From contig NZ_JABASR010000009.1 in the NCBI RefSeq assembly GCF_016107525.1, positions 1-64,000 on the forward strand: DNA of 64,000 nt, written 5' to 3'. The DNA comes from Psychrobacter aquimaris. Lineage in GTDB: Bacteria; Pseudomonadota; Gammaproteobacteria; Pseudomonadales; Moraxellaceae. Below are positions 36,806 through 44,830 of the stretch, one piece after another. The notes below the pieces were generated by a model. It did not search any database. It saw nothing but the letters and a program-made list of their open reading frames with translations, and was not told where the DNA came from. The position numbers and the translations under genes were made by a program. How positions within the stretch are numbered: the stretch's first letter is position 1; every line of letters starts with the position of its first letter.

Positions 36806-37012
36806 AGGGGGTCTATACCTAGTTTTTAAGATAAAAAGTTTTAAAATAAAATGTTAAATAGTGGTCAGCTGGCAGGCTGTGCCAGTCGAGTTTTATATCG
36901 TACTTGGTAACATTCTTTGTAACACTGACGCTGTGGCTCTCGATAAAAATGCAAGCTCATAGAAACCACAGCGCTCATTAAATAACAAACAGCCTATCAA
37001 ATGATGGCTTGA

Positions 37013-37534
37013 TTAAGCATCTTCGCTATCATCTTCAATATCTAGCTGTGATAGTACCGCAAGCATTTCTAGTACAACCATCGCCGCTTCTGAGCCTTTG
37101 TTACCCGCTTTAGTACCCGCACGCTCAATCGCTTGCTCGATGCTGTCAGTCGTCAGTACGCCATTGGCAACTGGGATATTATAATCCATAGCTACCGCGC
37201 TTAAGCCTTTTGCAGATTCGCTTGCAACGAAATCAAAATGTGGCGTGCTACCACGAATAATTGCGCCCAAAGCGACGATGGCATCAAAGCGATCAGACTC
37301 GGCGGCACGTTGAGCAACCAATGGCAATTCAAAAGCACCAGGCACGCGGATAACGGTAATGTTGCTACCCAATACACCGTGACGTAGCAATGCATCGATC
37401 GCACCATCTACCAAAGATTCAACCACAAAACCATTAAAACGACCGACGACGATACCAATACGAACGTCTTTGTTTTGATGTAAATTACCATCGATATGAG
37501 TCACGTCATTGCGCTGCTGTTGTAGATTTGACAT
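37013..37534 (-). CDS. ribH: 6,7-dimethyl-8-ribityllumazine synthase
   Basis: 173 aa. It makes the lumazine precursor of riboflavin. The substrate loops are [15 protein letters not shown] near residue 31, VPGAFELP near 63 and [16 protein letters not shown] near 85, with the catalytic His in the last. The C-terminus is acidic. ribH beside nusB and thiL is a common gammaproteobacterial arrangement, although ribBA is not present upstream here; hisF lies there instead. Confidence 0.95.
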   Translation of the reverse strand: MSNLQQQRNDVTHIDGNLHQNKDVRIGIVVGRFNGFVVESLVDGAIDALLRHGVLGSNITVIRVPGAFELPLVAQRAAESDRFDAIVALGAIIRGSTPHFDFVASESAKGLSAVAMDYNIPVANGVLTTDSIEQAIERAGTKAGNKGSEAAMVVLEMLAVLSQLDIEDDSEDA

Positions 37535-37710
37535 AAAAAATCCTTTGCCGAATGGGCTTTTAATTAAAATGTAGGAATAAATAATGAGCTAAATATATTG
37601 CTAGGTTCAAATGGCTTATTATCCGTTAGATAATCAGTTAAATGAACGAAAATAAGTGGTTAGCGCTATGATAACATTTTTTTCTGTTTTATTTGTATTT
37701 TACGAGCGTA

Positions 37711-38493
37711 CTATAAGCGCATTTGTATCCCTTGCGCTGCCATATATGCTTTGGCTTCTTGAACCGTATACTCGCCAAAATGGAAGATGCTGGCGGCAAG
37801 TACGGCATCGACGCCACCTTCTAACACTCCTTCGGCCAAATGTTGCAAATTACCGACGCCGCCTGACGCGATAACGGGCACATTGACGCGGTTAGTGATT
37901 TGCTTCATCAATGCCAAATCATAGCCTTTTTTGGTGCCATCGCCATCCATCGAGGTGACTAGTAATTCGCCAGCGCCAAGCTCAGCCATTTTGCTCGCCC
38001 AAGCCACCGCATCAATGCCCGTTGGTTTGCGACCACCATGGGTAAAAATCTCCCAACGCGGCATAACCATCCCATCAACTTCAATATCTGCAACGCGTTT
38101 GGCATCGATAGCAACGACGATACATTGATTGCCAAATTTCTGCGCCGCTTCACCGACGAACTCAGGGGTAAAGACCGCCGCAGAATTGATCGCTACTTTA
38201 TCCGCACCAGCATTCAACAGATTGCGGATATCAGCGATTTTACGCACGCCGCCGCCAACTGTGAGTGGGACAAATACGGTTTCAGCCATACGCTCAACGG
38301 TATGATAGGTGGTATCGCGCTCATCATTGGTGGCAGTAATGTCCAAAAAAGTAATTTCATCAGCGCCTTGTTCGTTGTAGCGTTTTGCTACTTCAACAGG
38401 GTCTCCTGCATCTTTGATATCGACAAACTGTACACCTTTGACCACACGGCCATTATCAACGTCCAAACAAGGAATGATACGCTTTGCTAACAT
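37711..38493 (-). CDS. hisF: Imidazole glycerol phosphate synthase subunit HisF
   Basis: 260 aa from the ATG at 38493, which has AAGGTG 9 bases upstream; a GTG four codons earlier overlaps that site. It is a TIM-barrel cyclase that works with HisH to make IGP and AICAR. Conserved elements are [16 protein letters not shown] at the start with the catalytic Asp near residue 11, the second catalytic Asp in VVAIDAKR, and [13 protein letters not shown]. It is solitary here; no other his genes are adjacent. Confidence 0.95.
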   Translation of the reverse strand: MLAKRIIPCLDVDNGRVVKGVQFVDIKDAGDPVEVAKRYNEQGADEITFLDITATNDERDTTYHTVERMAETVFVPLTVGGGVRKIADIRNLLNAGADKVAINSAAVFTPEFVGEAAQKFGNQCIVVAIDAKRVADIEVDGMVMPRWEIFTHGGRKPTGIDAVAWASKMAELGAGELLVTSMDGDGTKKGYDLALMKQITNRVNVPVIASGGVGNLQHLAEGVLEGGVDAVLAASIFHFGEYTVQEAKAYMAAQGIQMRL

Positions 38494-38681
38494 AGGGTCT
38501 TTCACCTTATAATCAATTCATTCTATAAGTGCTAGTCTAGCAAAATCACCACCGTATCAGGCAGATTTTCGCAAGATTATTATGCTTTTAACCAAAGTTT
38601 GCTCATGCACGGTACAATCACTGTGATTACCGTCGATATTTATCCTATTTACCTTCTTTTAATTGTCATAAGTGAGATGTC

Positions 38682-39821
38682 ATGTCCGTCTATACCCAGT
38701 TAACCGATGACCAGTTTGCCACTTTTTGCCACCGTTTTGGCGTAGCGTTCGCGCGTGCCATTCCGATTACCCAAGGTATCAAAAACTCTAACTGGTTTAT
38801 TCAGACGACTGACGATGTAGATGGCGCACACTCTTATGTCTTTACCTTATTTGAAGAACGTCCACCAGAAGACATCGAGAAGATGGCCGTCATCCTCAAT
38901 CAACTGGACGGTAAATTACCGGTCGCCGCGCCGTTGGCGTTAGTTGATAGCACAGAAAAAGGCTATGTCATACGCTATGATAATAAAGCCATTACCTTAG
39001 TGCCATGCCTAGCAGGCTTGCACCCAGAGCAGACCACGCAAGCGATGTGTCATGAGATTGGTGCTGCTTTAGCGATGCTGCATGAGACATTGCAAGCACT
39101 ACAACCTGCGGAAGAATATGGCGTGCCTTTATACCCATGGAGCGAGGTGCGCGATCGTGAAATGCAGTTTATGCCCGGTGACGAAGCCAAATTGATGAGT
39201 GATATCTGGCAGTCTTATACGGATTTGCCGCTTGCCACTTTGCCAAAAGGCTTATGTCATTTAGATATGTTTGCCGATAATACCTTATGGGATTTGCAAA
39301 AAGGTGAAGAACGTCTGACGGGTCTATTGGACTTTACCGAAGTCAGTGTTGAGCACTATGTGATGGATATTGCCATTACGATTAATGATTTTTGTACCAC
39401 TTGGGGTATGGCTGAACAAGGCGAGTCGGTAAATTTTGACCGCAGTAAAATGGCAGCTTTCTTACAAGGCTATGAGTCTAAACGCACGCTTAATAACGAT
39501 GAAAAACGTGCCTTACCGGTTATGCTGGCAAAAGCGGCGGTAATTTTTTGGCTGTTGCGTTTAAACGTTATTCACTATAACCGTACCGAAGGACGGACTG
39601 GCGATAATATCATGGTCAAAAATCCTGATCTGATGAAACGCCTTGCCGCTTATCATTGGGCGCATGTGGAAAAAGCGCAGAATGCAGTAGTTGTGCTATC
39701 AAATAAACATGATAATCAAATAGTCGGCGTGTTTAGCAATATTACCCAAGCTGAGCAGGCGCGTGATAAATTAAGTGATAGTAGCCATTTTGCCATCAAA
39801 GAATATACGCTCGATCAATGA
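38682..39821 (+). CDS. thrB: Homoserine kinase (ThrB type II) with C-terminal extension
   Basis: 379 aa against about 315 for pseudomonad ThrB. It is an aminoglycoside-phosphotransferase-fold kinase that makes O-phosphohomoserine for threonine. The catalytic loop is HLDMFADN near residue 204, and the metal site is LLDFTE near 226. After about residue 330 comes an extra segment (VVVLSNKHDNQIVGVFSNITQAEQARDKL) that looks like a separate small alpha/beta domain. GAG precedes the ATG. It is followed by two small genes on the same strand, and is divergent from hisF. Confidence 0.9.
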   Translation: MSVYTQLTDDQFATFCHRFGVAFARAIPITQGIKNSNWFIQTTDDVDGAHSYVFTLFEERPPEDIEKMAVILNQLDGKLPVAAPLALVDSTEKGYVIRYDNKAITLVPCLAGLHPEQTTQAMCHEIGAALAMLHETLQALQPAEEYGVPLYPWSEVRDREMQFMPGDEAKLMSDIWQSYTDLPLATLPKGLCHLDMFADNTLWDLQKGEERLTGLLDFTEVSVEHYVMDIAITINDFCTTWGMAEQGESVNFDRSKMAAFLQGYESKRTLNNDEKRALPVMLAKAAVIFWLLRLNVIHYNRTEGRTGDNIMVKNPDLMKRLAAYHWAHVEKAQNAVVVLSNKHDNQIVGVFSNITQAEQARDKLSDSSHFAIKEYTLDQ

Positions 39822-39875
39822 GCATAAATTGTTTTTGTTCGACCATTCCTGTATCAAAACCATAAGGGCGATCCC

Positions 39876-40187
39876 ATGACCGATCAAGTTGATAACTGGC
39901 ACAAACTGGCACGCTACGATACCAATATGCAAGGTGAGCTGCATGCCAATCTGCTGCGTAACAATGGTATTAGGGTGTCTCTGCAACCACTGAGTGCGAT
40001 GCCCGGTATGAACTCTGGGATTGTGCTGTGGATACAGGATACCGATTTGGCGCATGCACAGCGCATTTTAGCGAATATTGACACCGATGGGGCAACGCCT
40101 TATGAGATGTTTGATGAAACGTCCGCAGCCAAAATTAACCCTACTTTAAATTCTGCACAAGATAAAAATAACGGCGGTACTCTATAA
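39876..40187 (+). CDS. DUF2007-like putative signal-transducing protein
   Basis: 103 aa. The core WHKLARYDTNMQGELHANLLRNNGIRVSL and IVLWIQDTDLAHAQRILANID resembles DUF2007 (a GlnB-like alpha/beta fold) that often stands beside metabolic genes. It is cytoplasmic; the ligand is unknown. The C-terminal 25 residues are polar. Its stop codon touches the start of the amidotransferase gene, so the two are translationally coupled. Confidence 0.65.
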   Translation: MTDQVDNWHKLARYDTNMQGELHANLLRNNGIRVSLQPLSAMPGMNSGIVLWIQDTDLAHAQRILANIDTDGATPYEMFDETSAAKINPTLNSAQDKNNGGTL

Positions 40188-41099
40188 ATGTGCCAACTCT
40201 TAGGAATGAACTGTAATACCCCAACCGATATTGGCTTTAGCTTTGCAGGCTTTCGCCGCCGCGGTGGCATGACGGACAGTCATGAAGATGGTTTTGGCAT
40301 TGCATTTTTTGAGCGCAGTGAATGCGCTAATAATAATGATGAATCGGCAAATGACTCAACGGGGCTGCGCTTGTTTCATGACAATCGTCCAAGCCACCTG
40401 TCACCAGTCGCTGACTTGGTTAATAATTATCCAATAAAAGCCATGAACGTCATCGCTCATATTCGTAAAGCGACCCAAGGGCAGAACTGTTTGGCAAACA
40501 CCCATCCCTTTGTCCGCGAAGTCTGGGGCGAGCAGTGGGTATTTGCTCATAATGGGCAGATGAATAGCGAATTTATCAAACGCTGTCAGCGTTTGCAAGA
40601 CAACGGCAATGCTTCACACTGCCAGCCAGTCGGTTCAACCGATTCTGAAATGGCATTTTGCTATTTGGTTAATCGCCTAAAGAGTAGCTTTAAATCGCGC
40701 CCTGATGACAAAACGCTGTTTAACTTTTTGACCACCCAATGTCGTTATTTATCTGCCAATGGTTTATTTAACTGCTTGATATCAAATGGTAAGTGGCAAA
40801 TGGCATATGCGGGTAGTTTGCTATTTTATCTCACGCGCCAAGCACCATTTGGCGAGGCGAAATTGGCAGATGATGATTTAGCCATTAACTTTGGTGATGT
40901 GACGACAGATACCGATAAAGTGACGATACTAGTGACAGTGCCGCTGACTGAAAATGAAAAATGGCAACAGTTAGCCGTTAATGAGTGTCTGATATTCCAA
41001 GATGGCGACGTCATTTATAAAGACAGCCCAAGTCAGCGGAAGTTTTTGACGATTGAGGAGGGGATTGCGGTGGCACGGTCAGTTGGGGCGAGTGTTTAG
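40188..41099 (+). CDS. Class II glutamine amidotransferase (YafJ-like)
   Basis: 303 aa. It opens with MCQLLGMNC, so C2 is the expected N-terminal nucleophile after Met removal. The Ntn-hydrolase glutaminase signatures follow: FRRRGGMTDSHEDGFGIAF, VIAHIRKATQG near residue 86, THPF and HNG near 105-125, and GSTDSEMAF near 145. There is no synthase domain, so it resembles E. coli YafJ; the reaction partner is unknown. It starts on the base after the previous gene's stop (TAAATG). Confidence 0.88.
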   Translation: MCQLLGMNCNTPTDIGFSFAGFRRRGGMTDSHEDGFGIAFFERSECANNNDESANDSTGLRLFHDNRPSHLSPVADLVNNYPIKAMNVIAHIRKATQGQNCLANTHPFVREVWGEQWVFAHNGQMNSEFIKRCQRLQDNGNASHCQPVGSTDSEMAFCYLVNRLKSSFKSRPDDKTLFNFLTTQCRYLSANGLFNCLISNGKWQMAYAGSLLFYLTRQAPFGEAKLADDDLAINFGDVTTDTDKVTILVTVPLTENEKWQQLAVNECLIFQDGDVIYKDSPSQRKFLTIEEGIAVARSVGASV

Positions 41100-41174
41100 G
41101 GGTTGATCGACTTGTATTTTTAATTCGAGTGTTTCATTTTAAAGTTAATAGTTCAATAAAAAACAGGTGAAGCT

Positions 41175-42290
41175 ATGTTAGGCAATGACATTCAAATAAA
41201 ACAGCTCGTAGGAGTAGGTGATGTGCATCTTAGCTTTCAACCTGAGCAAAGAGTGTATTGTCTAATCGGTGAAAATGGTATTGGCAAGACAAAGTGTTTA
41301 GAGGCATTGTTTACTCTATGCTTCACTACCAACGGACTCCTTTATGCCAGTATTATGAGTGACGAACTATTTGCATTTAATAATATAATTTCTGATGGAC
41401 GTACATTTAATGATATCTCTGATGAAAGCTTAAAGGGCTTCGAAAGTCATAATTCAGCTGTAGTCATGATTGGTGCTTTGAATCGTGGAACCATTGATTA
41501 TGAAGAAATAGATGTAAATAAGAACATTGGTACTCGGGATACTCGTTTACAAAAATATATTAATGAAAGTTTTGCAACTTTGAATAATGAAAAAATGCAT
41601 AGTTTAGGAATGGGTGAACTATTAAACCAATGGATAATTCAGCGTGCTCAATCTGCTAACCCTTACCAAGCCGCCGAAGATAATCGCGAAGTTGAAATTA
41701 CCACACTGCTAAATTTACTTAACAAAGTAGACGAACGAATCGATAGTAATTTCCTTGAAATCTCAGGAAATAACCGCGTATTTATAAAAATTTCTGATAA
41801 AAAAACTGAACTATCTGAGCTTTCCAGCGGCTTTGCTTCTATCCTAAAAATCATGCAATCTATCATCGCAGGTTATAGCTACTTTACTAACGAAACCAAT
41901 ATTGCACATGTCAAAGGCGTAGTGTTTATCGATGAAATCGAAAGCCATCTGCATACCAAGTGGCAAGCGACTATTATTCCTACTTTAAAGCGCTTGTTCC
42001 CAAATACGACGTTTTATATTACCACTCACTCCGCTATTGTTTTGAGCCAATTGCAACATGGCGAAGCTTATGAGTTATATCGCGATAAAGAAGATGGGAT
42101 TGTAAAAACGGAGCTAATAGAGCATCCCAATAATGCGGCGTTTGTAGACTTGCTAAAAGATGCTTTTGATATTGATATCAATCGCTTGAAACTGGCGCGT
42201 GACAATGCGCCACAACAAACAGAAGCAAAACAGGCATTACTGAGCTTATTAGATGAAAAAATTAAGCAGTTAGAGGCAGGGCAATCATGA
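41175..42290 (+). CDS. AAA/ABC-type ATPase, partner of a PIN nuclease
   Basis: 371 aa. ATPase motifs are Walker A GENGIGKT (32-39), an ABC-like signature LSSGF (216-220), Walker B VVFIDEIE (249-256) and an H-loop TTHS (283-286). This is the SMC/OLD-like AAA_21 group seen in Septu, Gabija and PARIS ATPases. There is no TOPRIM domain: the last 85 residues are helical. The gene overlaps the next by 4 bases (ATGA), so ATPase and PIN protein are made together. The DNA is more AT-rich than the flanking genes, suggesting transfer. It could be a defence sensor, a toxin regulator or a repair factor; defence is my preferred reading. Confidence 0.8.
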   Translation: MLGNDIQIKQLVGVGDVHLSFQPEQRVYCLIGENGIGKTKCLEALFTLCFTTNGLLYASIMSDELFAFNNIISDGRTFNDISDESLKGFESHNSAVVMIGALNRGTIDYEEIDVNKNIGTRDTRLQKYINESFATLNNEKMHSLGMGELLNQWIIQRAQSANPYQAAEDNREVEITTLLNLLNKVDERIDSNFLEISGNNRVFIKISDKKTELSELSSGFASILKIMQSIIAGYSYFTNETNIAHVKGVVFIDEIESHLHTKWQATIIPTLKRLFPNTTFYITTHSAIVLSQLQHGEAYELYRDKEDGIVKTELIEHPNNAAFVDLLKDAFDIDINRLKLARDNAPQQTEAKQALLSLLDEKIKQLEAGQS

Positions 42291-42754
42291 AAGAGAAAGA
42301 GAAACTGTTAGACACAAACTATCTGATTGGTCTGCTTGAAGGTAAAAGTGATGGAAAGGATATTGAGCTTTTACAGAATTTGAAAAATTTGCGTAGTGAA
42401 ATAGAGTTAAATAATGTAGAAGTAGTGATAACTCCACTTATTCGCTATGAATTTTTAAGATACTTTCTGTGGAAAACACAAGAAAGTGAGATGAAAAAAT
42501 ATATCAATGTCATGAATGGATTAACCACCTTAGACATCAGCCAAGATGTAGCAGATTTGGCTGCAGATTTATATCGATTAGATAAGTTTGAAGCAGATAA
42601 TGCTAACATTAATAAAAATATCGACAAGCGCCAGTTTGATATATTTCATTTTGCTACAGCTAAAATAAATGGTATAGAATTATTATCTAATGACAAGCAC
42701 TTACCACAACTTGAAAATTTATATGCGCTTTATAAATTGGACGAAATACTCTAA
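42287..42754 (+). CDS. PIN-domain nuclease coupled to the ATPase
   Basis: 155 aa. The PIN-fold acidic quartet is complete: D9 (LLDTNYLIG), E55 (RYEFLR), D118 (QFDIFHFATA) and D136 (SNDKHL). Such proteins cut RNA with Mg2+ or Mn2+; VapC toxins are the best-known group. Here there is no small VapB-type antitoxin upstream. Instead the partner is the overlapping ATPase, which might hold the nuclease inactive or trigger it. It ends 3 bases before the convergent ychJ gene, without an evident terminator. Confidence 0.8.
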   Translation: MKEKEKLLDTNYLIGLLEGKSDGKDIELLQNLKNLRSEIELNNVEVVITPLIRYEFLRYFLWKTQESEMKKYINVMNGLTTLDISQDVADLAADLYRLDKFEADNANINKNIDKRQFDIFHFATAKINGIELLSNDKHLPQLENLYALYKLDEIL

Positions 42755-42757
42755 AAA

Positions 42758-43318
42758 CTAACCCAAATAAACCCCACAACACCGTTTAAACTTCTCTCCA
42801 GAACCGCAAATACACGGCTGCTTTTGATTCACTGTCATCGCAACCGTTGGATCTAAGAAATACCAACGTACATCATTATTGACTTTGTCTGTCACTTTTA
42901 CAAAGGCAGACAATTCATGGTGCGCCTGCATTTTCTCTTCTAAATTAGCTGTATTATCTTTGATATTAAAATAAGCTTTAAACTCAACTTGTGCGTGCCT
43001 TTTACCTAGCTTTGGCATGTGCGCTACGATTTCTAATCCTGCCCAATTCGTCTCTTTTGCCCACGATTCAATCGCCTTGATATCAAGCAATGCTTGCTGT
43101 GCGGGTAGAGTAGTCTTGACGATATATTCTGGCTTAATCAACACAAACGCACTATAGCGCGTGCGCATGAGACGTTCAGCAGTGTTAGCTTTGTTGTCCT
43201 CTGAATCATAAAGCCTGTCATGATAAGGCTGGCAGCAATCTTTATAAAGTAGTGGTGAGCTGATAGCGCTTGATGATGGATGAATTTGGCAAGGGCAAAC
43301 GTGTAGATCAGGTTGCAT
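42758..43318 (-). CDS. YchJ family protein (SEC-C motif)
   Basis: 186 aa. Cysteine clusters are at both ends: CPCQ and YKDCC near residues 8-30, and PCICGSGEKFKRCCG at the C-terminus, which is the SEC-C zinc motif. The middle is an NTF2-like fold (RTRYSAFVLIKPEYIVKTT). YchJ-type proteins have no settled function. It has a 10-residue insert with SSAISS after the first cysteines. It is convergent with the PIN gene, with a gap of only 3 bases. Confidence 0.88.
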   Translation of the reverse strand: MQPDLHVCPCQIHPSSSAISSPLLYKDCCQPYHDRLYDSEDNKANTAERLMRTRYSAFVLIKPEYIVKTTLPAQQALLDIKAIESWAKETNWAGLEIVAHMPKLGKRHAQVEFKAYFNIKDNTANLEEKMQAHHELSAFVKVTDKVNNDVRWYFLDPTVAMTVNQKQPCICGSGEKFKRCCGVYLG

Positions 43319-43363
43319 GTTTTACTCTCATTTTCGTTTGGGTTTGACTGCTTTACCGTAGCT

Positions 43364-44080
43364 TTATCGCAGCAGGCTCTTTATTAGTTCTGGCACTATG
43401 CCGACTTTAAGCTGTGCCCAAGGTGCAGGGTCGCGCAGCTGCTGCCAAAACGCATCAAACGGTGGGGCAAAATAGACCAATATGGCGAGCAGTGTATATA
43501 GTAATAAATACCACCACTTATCTTTAGGCTGATAAAACTTCATCGCCGTACCTGATGAGCGCTTCATTCTCATATTGGATAAATTAACACTATACAGCTC
43601 GTCCAACGCCAAATGCACCATCGCGCCGCCGAATAAAAATAAGCCGTAGAACCAGCTTGCCGTTAATGGTAAGTTTAAAATATCGTAGCTGACATAGGTC
43701 ATTCCAAGACCCATTATCGCCATATAAGGGACGGAATGAATCACGCCGCGATGCACGGTCATGTTGGTAAAAATAGAGAAAACCACATAACGCATAAAGC
43801 CGTAGCCTGCTAGCCATAATGCAATCAGGGCGAGCAAGCTCAGCTCACTGCGCCAATGCATGACCAAACCAAAGGCAAAAATAAACGAGGTGATATTAAA
43901 ACCCAGCTTAATCGGTGTTGAGTTGTCAGAATCCAAATCAGGGAGTAGTCCACCGATGGTGCCAAGCGCCACGCAAACTAAAAACCCCGAATCATCAATC
44001 AATCCCGCTTTATAAACCGTCAAACTGAGCGTACCACTGACCATGAATGCAACATTTAGGTGGGTGTTAAAATTTGCCAT
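43364..44080 (-). CDS. YdjM-like membrane-bound metal-dependent hydrolase
   Basis: 238 aa with about five membrane helices. The family (LexA-binding inner-membrane hydrolase, DUF457 group) is shown by a conserved N-terminal His (THLNVAF), GGLLPDLDSDNS near residue 45, VHRGVIHS near 112 and HLALDEL near 160, which together form a likely metal site. In E. coli ydjM is SOS-induced; no LexA box is clear here. The substrate is unknown. Confidence 0.78.
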   Translation of the reverse strand: MANFNTHLNVAFMVSGTLSLTVYKAGLIDDSGFLVCVALGTIGGLLPDLDSDNSTPIKLGFNITSFIFAFGLVMHWRSELSLLALIALWLAGYGFMRYVVFSIFTNMTVHRGVIHSVPYMAIMGLGMTYVSYDILNLPLTASWFYGLFLFGGAMVHLALDELYSVNLSNMRMKRSSGTAMKFYQPKDKWWYLLLYTLLAILVYFAPPFDAFWQQLRDPAPWAQLKVGIVPELIKSLLR

Positions 44081-44830
44081 AAAAACTCATCAATAAATAG
44101 CGCGCGAAACGATTGTTTCGAGGCGTTTGCCTAGCGGTAAAAAAGCGCACCATAATAGCATAGCGCAGCCAAACGTCTAACAGATAAGGTTTATATGCCC
44201 GCCATCGGTTTACTCATCAATCTTGATTCTGATGTTCCTTGTGAGAGTGCATTTATGTTTTTTGAAAGCTTCATTGACATTAATTGAAGTGAATTGACAA
44301 GTGCCATGGTTGTTCCATTTAAATCAATTGAACGGTGCCAGCGAAACCATTCAAAGTCCAATATGGACAAATTATTATCAAGGAGTGATCTCAAATCAGG
44401 TCATTTAGTAGTCTTGCCAATGTTAACGATGCCATCCTGCTTGGCTGAGGATGACAATTCTAGTTTTTATAATGGTAATGTTTTGCGTAATGGTCGAAGC
44501 CAGAAGCATGGGAGTTGAGAGGAAGTTGGGCACTTAGAACAGAGTATGTATAAAAAAATCGTTAAACCCTTGTTACGTTTACGATTATGCCACGATTTGA
44601 CAACGTCTAGGCGTTAACAAAGCGCCGTCGTTTTGTTATGGTAAAAGAGCGTTATTGTTAAGTACTAAAGAGTCGCTTAGCTATTTTGTTAACCCAACTT
44701 TATATTTTACTGTGTCAAATAATAATGGTTTTGAATACAACGCGTACAATCATCTATCTAGCCACCAATCCTCAGTATAAACATATAACCGTTTAGGCTT
44801 AGGATCTATAACAACGATAAGGAAGCTACC
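44081..44830. other. Long intergenic region, no supported gene
   Basis: 750 bases between the divergent YdjM-like and acnA genes. The centre (44190-44520) has short overlapping ORFs on both strands (67 and 74 codons) and a 30-codon ORF after AAGG at about 44195, none convincing. This may be a decayed gene. The acnA promoter must be within the last 300 bases, but I see no clean -35/-10 pair. Confidence 0.5.

Noticed and set aside
42287-42754. Considered as a plain VapC toxin of a VapBC pair
   Set aside because: No small VapB-like antitoxin gene is upstream; the overlapping partner is a 371-aa ATPase.
44191-44518. Overlapping 67- and 74-codon ORFs on opposite strands in the gap before acnA
   Set aside because: No ribosome binding site, no recognisable motif, and the two frames overlap; possibly a decayed gene but not supported.
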